Shown here piece after piece: positions 44,613 to 53,178 of a DNA stretch of 64,000 nt. Source of the DNA: Bacillus_BD oryzisoli_A (GTDB taxonomy: Bacteria; Bacillota; Bacilli; Bacillales; Cytobacillaceae). Each line of letters starts with the position of its first letter. Within the stretch, counting starts at the first letter, position 1. Where the stretch lies: the NCBI RefSeq assembly GCF_043641075.1, contig NZ_JBHZRC010000003.1:186001-250000 (forward strand). Reading direction: 5' to 3'. Position numbers and translations under genes: made by a program. The notes beneath the pieces were generated by a model. That model saw only the letters and a program-made list of their open reading frames with translations, was not told the DNA's origin and did no database searches.

Positions 44613-45275
44613 TTAATATCCAGCCTCTACAGTTAGTCCCTGCATAATTTTGACACCTGAGCTTGCTCCTATACGGTTAGCACCAGCTGCTGCCATCTTA
44701 TCTAAATCGGCTTTATTTCGCACACCGCCAGATGCTTTTACACCATACTTGTCACCAACTACTTTTCTCATTAAAGCAACATCCTCAACAGTTGCTCCAC
44801 CTGTTGAAAACCCAGTTGAAGTTTTAACAAAATCCGCACCCGCAATTACAGCTAATTGGCAGGCACGCTGCTTTTCATCATCATTTAATAAACATGTTTC
44901 AATGATCACCTTAAGTAGTGCTTTACCGTGTGCCACATCAGCAACTGCTTTGATATCCGCCTCTACCTTTGCATCTTCACCTGCTTTTAGAAGGCCAATA
45001 TTGATGACCATGTCAATTTCATGCGCTCCATTTTTAATAGCCTCTTCTGCTTCAAATGCCTTCACAGAAGTAGTCGTGCTGCCAAGTGGAAAGCCAATCA
45101 CGGTACAAACCTTAACATCACTTCCTTGCAGATTCTTTGCTGCTAGCGATACCCAGTATGGGTTAATACATACAGAAGCAAAGTTGTATTGCTTAGCTTC
45201 TTCTATTAATTTCATAATCTCATTTTCAGTTGCATCAGGTTTTAACAAAGTGTGATCAATCATATTTGCTATCAT
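44613..45275 (-). CDS. deoC: Deoxyribose-phosphate aldolase DeoC
   Basis: A 220-residue class I aldolase (DERA). The Schiff-base Lys is in DFVKTSTGFSTGGAT near residue 151. The phosphate-binding KASGGVRNKAD and the N-terminal MIDHTLLKPDATENEI are diagnostic. It splits deoxyribose-5-phosphate into acetaldehyde and glyceraldehyde-3-phosphate. It is the first gene of the leftward deo operon, behind the DeoR-type operator at 45341-45378. Start with AAAGGAAG. Confidence 0.93.
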   Translation of the reverse strand: MIANMIDHTLLKPDATENEIMKLIEEAKQYNFASVCINPYWVSLAAKNLQGSDVKVCTVIGFPLGSTTTSVKAFEAEEAIKNGAHEIDMVINIGLLKAGEDAKVEADIKAVADVAHGKALLKVIIETCLLNDDEKQRACQLAVIAGADFVKTSTGFSTGGATVEDVALMRKVVGDKYGVKASGGVRNKADLDKMAAAGANRIGASSGVKIMQGLTVEAGY

Positions 45276-45305
45276 CTAGTATCTTCCTTTTCTATTTGAT
45301 TTTCA

Positions 45306-45320
45306 GTAAAGCGATTTCAT
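45306..45320. promoter_or_regulatory. Possible cre site near deoC
   Basis: On the minus strand ATGAAATCGCTTTAC fits the cre consensus with one mismatch. It lies 30 bases upstream of the deoC start, within the expected transcript leader. Tentative. Confidence 0.35.
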
Positions 45321-45340
45321 AAATCAAGAATACCACCGAG

Positions 45341-45378
45341 TTGAACAAATGTAAATATACATATGAAATTTTGTTCAA
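45341..45378. promoter_or_regulatory. DeoR-type operator
   Basis: Inverted repeats TTGAACAAA (45341-45349) and TTTGTTCAA (45370-45378) are 20 bases apart, between the deoC start and the deoR terminator. Bacillus subtilis DeoR binds a related ATTGAACAAA-type palindrome. The site should be released when deoxyribose-5-phosphate is present. Confidence 0.7.
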
Positions 45379-45409
45379 TCAAATTTTTATTGGCTCTGCA
45401 GCTAAAAAA

Positions 45410-45438
45410 AACCTGCTAGATTGTTAATCTAACAGGTT
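45410..45438 (-). terminator. Terminator of deoR
   Basis: Stem AACCTG-TAGATT/AATCTA-CAGGTT (one mismatch), followed leftwards by eight T residues. Confidence 0.85.
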
Positions 45439-45449
45439 TTCGTGTCCTT

Positions 45450-46400
45450 CTATTTCATTTCTAACAGCGCTCTTGCAGTATACTGGTCAATAATTAAAAT
45501 ATTCGCATACTTTCCAATCAAGGCTGCATGAATTGACTGAATTTTATGCTCTCCGCCAGCCACAAGGATGCTCTTCTCTTTTTTCTGTAATTCCTCTAGT
45601 TCGATCCCCACGGTTCGATTATTTAGCTCTTCTTTGCATATCCTGCCCTCAGCATTATAGAATCGCGAACAAATATCACCTACAGCACACTGCTGCAGTT
45701 CTGCCTTTTCCTTTTCGTTAAAATAACCTAAATTAAATAATAGTGCATCCTTTTGAACCGTACCCACCGTAAAGATCGCAATATTTGCTTGTCTACCCAG
45801 TTCAATGATTCGCTGGATATGACGATCTTCTTCAACCATCAGTTTGACTTCCTTTTTGTCAAAAATAACGGGCAGGGGCAAATAGCGGGCAACCGTGTAA
45901 TAGGATTTGGCAAATAAATTAATGGTTTCCGCCGCATAGGTTTGCGTCTGTGAGTGGCTGACCCCGCCCTTTAATTGCACAACCTCTACACCCTGAACTC
46001 TCTTTGCCGTTAGCTGTGAGGCTAACATGTGCATCGTTTTCCCCCATGAAACTCCTATGATATCCCCGTCCGTTACGATTTCATCTAAATAATCAGCTGC
46101 CGCACGAGTAATATGCTTAATAATTTCTTCATACTCATTAAGGGGCGTATAGGCTACCAAAACGTGTTCTAATCCATAACGGTCCTTTAATTGCTGCGAA
46201 ATATCATTCATATTCTCCAATGGGTCAATAATTTCAATTCTTACATAGCCCTGTTCCTTCGCATATTGTAACAGCCTTGAAACGGTCGGCCTTGAAACAC
46301 CTAAGCTATTACAAATATCCTGCTGACTATAATCAGATTGGTAATATAGCCGTGCTGCAGCTATACTAAGCCGTTCCTTGTCTTTATCCACCGTAATCAT
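45450..46400 (-). CDS. deoR: SorC-family transcriptional regulator DeoR
   Basis: A 316-residue SorC-family repressor. The N-terminal helix-turn-helix is YSQQDICNSLGVSRPTVSRLLQYAKEQGYV. A sugar-phosphate-binding domain follows, with the family phrases GDIIGVSWGKTMHML, QLKGGVSHSQTQ and SILVAGGEHKIQSIHAALIGKYANILIIDQYTARALL. In Bacillus subtilis the DeoR protein of this family responds to deoxyribose-5-phosphate. The gene lies upstream of deoC in the same direction, with its own terminator. The ATG at 46400 is close to the AAAAAGG site, and the GTG at 46391 may be the true start. Confidence 0.85.
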   Translation of the reverse strand: MITVDKDKERLSIAAARLYYQSDYSQQDICNSLGVSRPTVSRLLQYAKEQGYVRIEIIDPLENMNDISQQLKDRYGLEHVLVAYTPLNEYEEIIKHITRAAADYLDEIVTDGDIIGVSWGKTMHMLASQLTAKRVQGVEVVQLKGGVSHSQTQTYAAETINLFAKSYYTVARYLPLPVIFDKKEVKLMVEEDRHIQRIIELGRQANIAIFTVGTVQKDALLFNLGYFNEKEKAELQQCAVGDICSRFYNAEGRICKEELNNRTVGIELEELQKKEKSILVAGGEHKIQSIHAALIGKYANILIIDQYTARALLEMK

Positions 46401-46516
46401 CCTTTTTCTTTTTTGTAGGAAGACATTTCATTATGTACTTTATCATACTACTATCTTCGAATAAATTTCTACGTTTTTCCAATTGGGGTAAATCAACGGA
46501 GTAAATTTCGTTACAC

Positions 46517-47401
46517 TTATTTTTTCTGAAGAGTATTCCTACATGGCAGATAGTCTAAAAATCGCTTAACCGCCAGTGATGCAGATTTTTTATCTCTCAT
46601 TGCAAGGCCAATTTTACGGTACGCTGGTATGTCCAGTTCTTTTATGACAAGCTGATAGGGAATACGGCGCAAAATTAACTCAGGTAAAATACTGATCCCC
46701 AATCCACTTTCGACCATTGACATGACGGCATAATCATCCCATGTCGTAAAATGTACATTGGGTTCAACGTTACATTTCTCAAGTATTTCGGAAATTTCTG
46801 CTTTAGCGCCTTTTTCTAAAAGCATGAAGGGATAATCACTTAGCGCCTTTACAGGAAAAGAGTCACAGTCGGCCAACGGATGATCCTCCGGTAAAACAAC
46901 AAGCAGCTTATCCTGCTCCAAAAAGATCGTTTCAAGCTCCGGATGTGTTGGAAGCCTGAGGAAGCCGCAATCCACTCGCCCCTCTAGAATCCAGCTTTCA
47001 ATTTCCGTATAGTCACCTAGTAAAAGCTCGTAATCGATATTGGGATAGTCCTTTTGAAACTCTTTGATGATATTTGGAATCCAATGGGTTGCTACGCTAG
47101 AAAATGTGCCAATCCGAATTAAGCCCGATTGCAAGCCGTTCAGTTCGTCCACCTGCGCCTGCAGTTTTTGATATTCGTTACATACATTTTTAGCAAACGG
47201 CAATAGCTTTAGTCCGTCGGAGGTTAGTCGCACACCTGCGCGTCCACGTTCAAGAAGCGACACACTCCATTCCTTTTCCAAATCGTTAATCATTCGGCTG
47301 ATGCCGGATTGGGAATAGTTTAATACTTCCGCTGCCTTTGTAAAGCTTCCATATTCAACCGTTTTGACAAAAGCCATAAATTTTTGGATATTCATGTCCA
47401 T
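46517..47401 (-). CDS. LysR-family transcriptional regulator
   Basis: A 294-residue LysR regulator. The winged helix-turn-helix is in residues 1-60 (YGSFTKAAEVLNYSQSGISRMINDLEKEW). The effector domain (about 90-285) has the usual two lobes (IRIGTFSSVATHWIPNIIKEFQ; YAVMSMVESGLGISILPELIL). It is divergent from the YbaK/ProX-type gene 123 bases away, the classical arrangement for a LysR target. The start is the ATG at 47401 with a TAGGTG site eight bases upstream. Effector unknown; an amino acid such as proline is suggested by the neighbours. Confidence 0.85.
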   Translation of the reverse strand: MDMNIQKFMAFVKTVEYGSFTKAAEVLNYSQSGISRMINDLEKEWSVSLLERGRAGVRLTSDGLKLLPFAKNVCNEYQKLQAQVDELNGLQSGLIRIGTFSSVATHWIPNIIKEFQKDYPNIDYELLLGDYTEIESWILEGRVDCGFLRLPTHPELETIFLEQDKLLVVLPEDHPLADCDSFPVKALSDYPFMLLEKGAKAEISEILEKCNVEPNVHFTTWDDYAVMSMVESGLGISILPELILRRIPYQLVIKELDIPAYRKIGLAMRDKKSASLAVKRFLDYLPCRNTLQKK

Positions 47402-47524
47402 ACGAATCACACCTACTTTACATCTGGATTCCTCATGTTAACTATGATAAACATTCGTTTTTGTAATCTACGAGAGCATGATACACTTTTTTATACAGAT
47501 ATATCAAGTGAAAGGAAATGGATT

Positions 47525-48064
47525 ATGTTCTATGTAAGTGATATTTTTTCAACCGCGCCGTCCGAGTGTAAGACGGAGCTCCAAGAAAAAACATATAAAG
47601 TATTGCAAGACCTGAATATCCAGTTTGAGCGCGTCGAAACCGACGAGGCCATTACAATGGAAGATTGCGTTCAGATTAATCAGGTGCTGGATATGAAAAT
47701 GGTCAAGACGCTTTTTCTATGCAACAGAAAGCAGACAGAGTTTTATCTCTTTGTTACCACAGCAGACAAGCCTTTCAGTGCCAAGGAATTCAGTCATGCG
47801 ATGGGTGTTTCCCGCGTTTCCTTTGCCACTAAGGAATTGATGGAAAAGATGCTAGGAACAAAGATAGGTGCAGCGACTGTTTTTAGCACCTTGTTGGACA
47901 AGGACAATATGGTACAGATGGTTTTCGATAAGGACGTTCTTGAGGAAGAATGGTATGGGTGCAGCGACGGCACGACTACCGGGTATATGAAAATTAAAAC
48001 ATCACAAATCATCCATGATTTTCTAACATTTACAGACCACCCTCCAAAGACTATTCATGTATAG
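47525..48064 (+). CDS. YbaK/ProX-family aminoacyl-tRNA deacylase
   Basis: A 179-residue YbaK/EbsC/ProX-type editing domain. It has LNIQFERVETDEAITMEDCVQINQVLDMKMVKTLFLCNRK near residues 29-70, with the conserved Lys, and the late phrase GTKIGAATVFSTLLDKDNMVQMVFDKDVLEEEWYGCSDGTTTGYMKI. Such proteins hydrolyse Ala-tRNA(Pro) made by prolyl-tRNA synthetase. It starts 14 bases after AAAGGAAA-like purines. It is cotranscribed with proB, whose start lies 19 bases beyond its stop. Codon choice is richer in G and C than in neighbours. Confidence 0.8.
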   Translation: MFYVSDIFSTAPSECKTELQEKTYKVLQDLNIQFERVETDEAITMEDCVQINQVLDMKMVKTLFLCNRKQTEFYLFVTTADKPFSAKEFSHAMGVSRVSFATKELMEKMLGTKIGAATVFSTLLDKDNMVQMVFDKDVLEEEWYGCSDGTTTGYMKIKTSQIIHDFLTFTDHPPKTIHV

Positions 48065-48083
48065 CGAAAGAAAGGTGAATGAA

Positions 48084-48881
48084 TTGAGCCTGTATCAAAA
48101 TAGAATGGTTGTTAAGGTAGGAACCTCTACCTTGACAAATGATCTAGAGAAAAGCAATCTCCGTTCCTTTGACCGCATTGCCTGTGTACTGTCCGATATT
48201 CAGAACATGGGCTATGAAGTCATTTTAGTTTCATCTGGCGCAATTGCCCTTGGCACAAATAAGCTAAAAATGAAAACACGCCCAACGAGTATGCGTTTGA
48301 AGCAGGCTGCCGCTGCGGTAGGACAATGCAGCATTATGCACTTATATGACAAATTCTTTAATGACTACGACAAGACGATTGCACAGATTTTGTTGAACGC
48401 CGAGGATATGGAAATGGAGGAAAAGAAGGAGAATTTGACAAACACCTTTGACGCCTTGCTCGAAATGGGCATTATCCCAGTTGTGAATGAAAACGACTCG
48501 GTTAGCTATACCGAAATCGATTCAGAGGATAGACTTTTCGGCGATAACGATATGCTCTCTGCGGTTGTAGCCGTATTATGCAGGGCGCAAAAACTCGTTA
48601 TTCTATCCGACATTGACGGCTTTTATGACAGCGATCCCCGCCTTTATCCTAATGCAAAACGAATAGAGCGTATCAACGTAATAGACGAAGATGTACAATC
48701 ATTTGCCGGAGGAGCTGGTTCTCGGCGCGGCACTGGAGGTATGAAAACGAAGCTACAAGCAGCAAATCTGGCAACCTCGCAGGGAATTGACACCATTATT
48801 ACAAACGGCAAAAATCCGTCTGTACTCTATGAGATTATCAAAGGTGGGAGTGTTGGTACGCTTTTTGTTGGGAAGCGATAG
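48084..48881 (+). CDS. proB: Glutamate 5-kinase ProB, short form
   Basis: A 265-residue amino-acid kinase. KVGTSTLTND is at the N-terminus, followed by LVSSGAIALG, VVNENDSVSYTEI, FGDNDMLSAVVA, ILSDIDGFYDSDPRL and GTGGMKTKLQAA, all signatures of glutamate 5-kinase, first step of proline synthesis. The C-terminal PUA domain of the ~370-residue form is absent. The short form is known in other bacteria. It starts at TTG 48084 with AAAGGTG six bases upstream. No proA is next to it. Its pairing with a tRNA(Pro)-editing protein and a LysR regulator suggests an imported proline-related cassette. Confidence 0.85.
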   Translation: MSLYQNRMVVKVGTSTLTNDLEKSNLRSFDRIACVLSDIQNMGYEVILVSSGAIALGTNKLKMKTRPTSMRLKQAAAAVGQCSIMHLYDKFFNDYDKTIAQILLNAEDMEMEEKKENLTNTFDALLEMGIIPVVNENDSVSYTEIDSEDRLFGDNDMLSAVVAVLCRAQKLVILSDIDGFYDSDPRLYPNAKRIERINVIDEDVQSFAGGAGSRRGTGGMKTKLQAANLATSQGIDTIITNGKNPSVLYEIIKGGSVGTLFVGKR

Positions 48882-48889
48882 TTTGTGGA

Positions 48890-49497
48890 CTTCCCCATGT
48901 CTGAAGGAGGCACTGCTTCGGACTCATCTTGCTTTTTTGGCCTCCCTCTTGTCTGAAGGAGACTCTGCTTCGGACTCATCTTGCTTTTTTGGCATCCCCC
49001 TTGTCTGAAGGAGACTCTGCTTCGGACTCATCTTGCTTTTTTGGACTTCTCCTTGTCTGAAGGAAACCCTGCTTCGGACTCATCTTGCTTTTTTGGACTT
49101 CTCCTTGTCCGAAGAAACCCCTGCTTCGGACTCATCTTGCTTTTTTGGACTTCTCCTTGTCCGAAGGAGACTCTGCTTCGGACTCATCTTGCTTTTTTGG
49201 ACTTCTCCTTGTCCGAAGGAACCCCTGCTTCGGACACACCTTGCTCTTTTGGCATCCCCCTTGTCTGAAGGAAACCCTGCTTCGGACTCATCTTGCTTTT
49301 TTGGACTTCTCCTTGTCTGAAGGAGACTCTGCTTCGGACTCATCTTGCCTTTTTGGAATTCTCCTTGTCCGAAGGAACCCTTGCTTCGGACTCATCTTGC
49401 TTTTTTGGAATTCTCCTTGTCCGAAGGAGACCCTGCTTCGGACTCATCTGCTTTTTTGGCCTCCCTCTTGTCCGAAGGAAACCCCTTTTCTGACAGA
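48890..49497. repeat. Tandem array, 52-bp period, 11-plus units (array 1)
   Basis: The anchor CTTCGGAC recurs at 48916, 48968, 49020, 49072, 49124, 49176, 49228, 49280, 49332, 49384 and 49436, always exactly 52 bases apart. Each unit has the dyad GTC(T/C)GAAG-N9-CTTCGGAC, then TCATCTTGCTTTTTTGG, then a variable CTTCTCCTT-type spacer. 52 is not a multiple of three, so all open frames through it rotate and it is not coding. It begins just after proB and ends before the EamA transporter. A related array lies at 56705-57546. Confidence 0.95.
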
Positions 49498-49604
49498 CCA
49501 CTAGATTATTAACTTCCTCTTTTCAGAACGTACCTTACTCTTACAAAAGTTATAATAAAATAAAACTTCTTCTTTCAACTGATGTACGGTTCATAGGCAG
49601 ACAT

Positions 49605-49645
49605 AAAAAGCCCTGCAGAAAAGTGTTCCCTCCACAGAGCCTTCA
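49605..49645 (-). terminator. Possible terminator of the EamA transporter gene
   Basis: An imperfect stem (AGCCCTGCAG with CACAGAGCCTT) with a leftward TTTTTAT tail, 13 bases past the stop at 49658. Confidence 0.4.
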
Positions 49646-49657
49646 TAAACGTCTTTG

Positions 49658-50494
49658 CTAAATCTTCGTTAGCACAATTCCAACGAGTGCAGATATAACC
49701 CCGATAACTTGATACCTTTTCAGCCTTTCTTTATAAACCCAACAGCTGCTGAGAACGACAACTAAACAGCTTAAGCTAACAATTGGAAAGACAATACTTG
49801 CTACGCCTGTTTCCAAAGCAAAAAAGTAGCTGCTGTAGCCGATAACACTAATGAATCCAATAATGGTCCCAAACTTCAGCTCGGTAGGCTGCCATTTTTC
49901 CTTCATAATAAAACTGTTTAAGATTAAATAGGCTGCACCGCCGCCATACATAGAAACAAGTGTATTGATGGAATCAATATTTAAATGGGAAGACGTCTTC
50001 ATCAGCACACCTAGAACACCAAATGATCCAATTGATAATAAAACGCGGTACATCCACGGCTTATAGTCGACTCGAATCCCACTTCCTGGTACATATTGAA
50101 TAACAGCTGCTGAAGCAAGCATAATTATTATGCCAACCCATTGAATCAGTGTAATATGCTCATGAAAAATAAGTGCTGCACTTAGTATGGGAATAACCGT
50201 ATTCATGCTTATCAGCGGAGAAGTTAAACTCGCAGGTCCCTTTTCAAATGCCTTTGACATTTGAATATTCCCGTTTGCATTTAAGATTCCGATAATGGCC
50301 CCAAGGACAATTGTTATTCCATTAAATGCTGCAAATCCTACAACGATTCCATAGCCTAGCATTAATAAAAACGCAACAAGGTAAAAGAAAAACTGCATAT
50401 GCACCTTTGATAGTCCTTTTCCTGAAGTAACCTTGAAAATCGTATTATTAATTCCAAAACAAAGCATCGTTACTACTGCTGCTATAATCCACAT
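49658..50494 (-). CDS. EamA-family (DMT) transporter
   Basis: A 278-residue protein with ten hydrophobic segments arranged as two five-helix EamA repeats (about 1-135 and 145-278). The second half ends VIGVISALVGIVLTKI and each half carries the family's end-of-repeat phrase (IQWVGIIIMLASAAVIQY in the first). Members export metabolites or amino acids; no substrate can be read. A single leftward gene with an AGAAGGA site. Confidence 0.8.
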   Translation of the reverse strand: MWIIAAVVTMLCFGINNTIFKVTSGKGLSKVHMQFFFYLVAFLLMLGYGIVVGFAAFNGITIVLGAIIGILNANGNIQMSKAFEKGPASLTSPLISMNTVIPILSAALIFHEHITLIQWVGIIIMLASAAVIQYVPGSGIRVDYKPWMYRVLLSIGSFGVLGVLMKTSSHLNIDSINTLVSMYGGGAAYLILNSFIMKEKWQPTELKFGTIIGFISVIGYSSYFFALETGVASIVFPIVSLSCLVVVLSSCWVYKERLKRYQVIGVISALVGIVLTKI

Positions 50495-50743
50495 GAAAAA
50501 TCCTTCTCTCAGATATTGATAGAATTATTTTAATATAGATTTCTAGCATTTCAAATGGTTTTTGCAATTTACATAAAGCAAAAATAACTTTAATTGCAGC
50601 TATGTCTTTATGGACTGAATCAAAACACGTGCATGGGTCTGAGCCTTCTTCAAGTCTTATGTGTGGAATTGTGAGACTCTGAGTTTACTGATACAGCAAG
50701 ACTAACCATTAGAAGGCAGTTTTCTGTTTATCAAGCTGAAAAA
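50495..50743. other. Intergenic gap
   Basis: Contains the promoter region of the EamA gene. No gene or repeat recognised; no clear operator. Confidence 0.35.
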
Positions 50744-50785
50744 AATAGGTGGTCATAGTGCAGAAGCACATGTTGACCACCTATT
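50744..50785 (-). terminator. Terminator of the flavoprotein reductase gene
   Basis: A 12-bp stem AATAGGTGGTCA/TGACCACCTATT followed leftwards by seven T residues, 68 bases past the stop at 50853. Confidence 0.85.
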
Positions 50786-50852
50786 CTCATTCATTTTTTT
50801 ACAAATCAAGCATCTTTCAGTAACTGGCCGCGTCCATTAACCTAGCATACGT

Positions 50853-52826
50853 TTATTTTGAGCTTGCAGCACTTTCACCAGCAATTTTACCAAAAGTTAA
50901 AATATCAGCAATGGCATTTCCACCAAGTCTATTACCTGCATGAATTCCGCCGGTTACCTCTCCTGCTGCATAGAACCCAGGGATTGGCTGATTATTTCCA
51001 TCTAATACTCGAGCAGATGTGTCAATAGCTAGACCACCCATTGTATGGTGAACAGATGGAGATCTCGGTGTTGCGTAAAATGGACCTGTTTCAAGCTTTG
51101 GTCCAAAGTTTGATTTGCCGAAATCAGGATCATTTCCATTTTCGATATAAGAATTGTATTTAGTTATTTCATTGACTAATGCATCTTTTTCCATTCCTAA
51201 CTGTACTGCCAAGTCCTCTAATGTATCCGCACGATAGACGCTTTTGTTTGCCACTAATGTTTCAATATCGTCGCCCCATACATTTTTACCTTCAGGACTT
51301 AATCCTGATGTATTCTTATCACAAATAATATAGAAAAGCTGATCCTCTTGTTCCAATGCTGCTTTGGCCAAAACATCACGCTCCGAATATTCATTCACAA
51401 AGCGTTTTCCGTCTTTGTTTACGAAAACCTGCGTTTCAGCACTTGCCCAAACACCACCTGATAATGAGCCTGTTTCCGGATGTGAGCTCGGCATTAGCTG
51501 GATAAAGCCCATTCCAGTTAATTGTGCCCCTGCTTTTTCACCCATCACGATTCCGTCACCCGTGGCATCAGGCGTATTGGTTGTTTTCATTGTAGTTGGT
51601 AGGTCCGGCCAATACGTATTGTATTCTTTTCTCATTTCAGGATTTGCGCCAAATCCTCCGGTTGCCATAACGACTCCTTTATTCGCCATTAGTGTTACTG
51701 GAGTTCCATCCGTTTTTTCAGCCTTTAATCCGACAACCTTTCCATTTTCAATAATCAGTTCTTTACCTTTTGTTTCAAGCATGATTTCAACGCCTGATTC
51801 CTTTGCCTTTTCTTCCATTGGCTTGATGATACCAATGCCAGTTCCATCCGCTAAACTGTGTGACCGTGGCCAAAGTGCTCCAAGAACCGTACCAATTTGG
51901 TCTGTAAATTTAACACCATGGCTCTCAGCCCATTTTAAGGTAGGAAGAGTGTTATTTGTTAGTGTTGTAACTAGATCATAATTACCTGAGATTTCATTTC
52001 CATTTAAATCTGTCCGTTTTCCACCAATATATGTATGAATGGCATGTAGTTCAGGAGAGTCAAATAATACCTTTGTATCCCCTGAATTTAAGTATTCTTT
52101 TATTTGTGCTTGCAATTTCTCAAAAGTAGGTGCAAACTCCCCATAATCACTTGGAGTATCATCTAAATATCCTTTTAATTCGGTAAGAAGTGATTCATTC
52201 ATCGCCGCTTTACTTTGAAGCTCCGGATCATAGGAGTTATATTGTCCTCCTGCTCTCATTGTGTTTCCGCCTAGTGCAACACTTTTTTCAATTAATATAA
52301 CGCTAGCACCGTTCTCAGCCGCTGAGTTGGCAGCTGCAAGTCCTGCACCGCCTCCGCCGACAACCACAACATCTGCAGTCTTCTTAATTAGCTTTCCCGC
52401 TGTTTTCTTTGCAGCCTTTTCTTTTAAAGCTGTTACATCCCCGCCTGCCTGTTTTACGCAATCCTCTACAGCAGCAATTAGGGCATTACTTGAATTTGTT
52501 GCTCCAGAAACCACATCAACGGCCAATGTTTGACCCTTAATTATTTCGTCAATCAATTTCTCAAAAGCAGGACCTGATATCCCAGGAGTCTCTTCATTAT
52601 CCCCCACTTCAATTTTCGTTATTTCCTTATCACTAAATGTGACCGTTACAGGAACATCGCCATGATTTCCCTTTTGTGCAGATGTGTATGTACCTGCTTT
52701 AAAAATACTTTCTGATTTAGAACCAGAGGAATTAGATGTTTCCTCTTTATTTCCACAAGCTGTTGCAACTAAGACGAATAAAACAAGCATGAAACTAATT
52801 AATAATCTAAGCTGTTTTTTACTCAT
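50853..52826 (-). CDS. Extracellular FMN-bind/fumarate-reductase-type flavoprotein (lipoprotein)
   Basis: A 657-residue protein with a lipoprotein signal (LVATAC, Cys24) and a Ser-rich linker. An FMN_bind domain (about 43-120) follows, with the flavinylation motif SGATNSS, where ApbE links FMN to Ser or Thr. Then comes a flavocytochrome c/fumarate reductase domain (about 150-655) with dinucleotide motif VVVGGGGAGLAAANSAAENG, FAD-binding GGNTMRAGGQYN and C-terminal HHTMGGL...AGEVTGGIHAGNRLGGNA. It should reduce fumarate, urocanate or a similar enoate outside the membrane, fed by electrons through the FMN. An FNR-type box lies 108 bases upstream, suggesting use without oxygen. Confidence 0.88.
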   Translation of the reverse strand: MSKKQLRLLISFMLVLFVLVATACGNKEETSNSSGSKSESIFKAGTYTSAQKGNHGDVPVTVTFSDKEITKIEVGDNEETPGISGPAFEKLIDEIIKGQTLAVDVVSGATNSSNALIAAVEDCVKQAGGDVTALKEKAAKKTAGKLIKKTADVVVVGGGGAGLAAANSAAENGASVILIEKSVALGGNTMRAGGQYNSYDPELQSKAAMNESLLTELKGYLDDTPSDYGEFAPTFEKLQAQIKEYLNSGDTKVLFDSPELHAIHTYIGGKRTDLNGNEISGNYDLVTTLTNNTLPTLKWAESHGVKFTDQIGTVLGALWPRSHSLADGTGIGIIKPMEEKAKESGVEIMLETKGKELIIENGKVVGLKAEKTDGTPVTLMANKGVVMATGGFGANPEMRKEYNTYWPDLPTTMKTTNTPDATGDGIVMGEKAGAQLTGMGFIQLMPSSHPETGSLSGGVWASAETQVFVNKDGKRFVNEYSERDVLAKAALEQEDQLFYIICDKNTSGLSPEGKNVWGDDIETLVANKSVYRADTLEDLAVQLGMEKDALVNEITKYNSYIENGNDPDFGKSNFGPKLETGPFYATPRSPSVHHTMGGLAIDTSARVLDGNNQPIPGFYAAGEVTGGIHAGNRLGGNAIADILTFGKIAGESAASSK

Positions 52827-52933
52827 AACCTAGTCTCCCTTTTACAATGTTTTGTAAGCCAAAACCTGACTGCTTGCCTATTACTTTTTATTCATCACCT
52901 AGTTTCTTCAAAATAATATGAAGTCGAATACTG

Positions 52934-52949
52934 TGTGAAATTACTCACA
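52934..52949. promoter_or_regulatory. FNR/Crp-type box upstream of the flavoprotein
   Basis: TGTGA-N6-TCACA is a perfect dyad, equal to the FNR consensus of Bacillus. A TATTAT -10 candidate for the leftward gene lies at 52913-52918. It fits activation without oxygen of the fumarate-reductase-type gene. Binding is inferred. Confidence 0.65.
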
Positions 52950-53178
52950 AAATAATTTTACTATATTTTTCCTTTCGCATTTGTACAAATATTTTAATTA
53001 TTAGTGTCTTTTATTTGGATTATTTGTAAATGAGGTGTGCTTTTGGTTTGAATGTGTTCAAAATTTCGTAATAGTCAAATATAAATCTGTTAAAATATAT
53101 CTGAGGATTGAATAAGGTTTCCTTAAAACAGAATCCTAATTCGACCTGAAAAAGTGTGAATTTTCGTGGGTGATCATT

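Noticed and set aside
48890..49497. Possible CRISPR array or repetitive-protein gene
   Set aside because: There are no unique spacers: the whole 52-base unit is conserved. The period is not a multiple of three, so each open frame changes peptide at each unit, and no start site is convincing.
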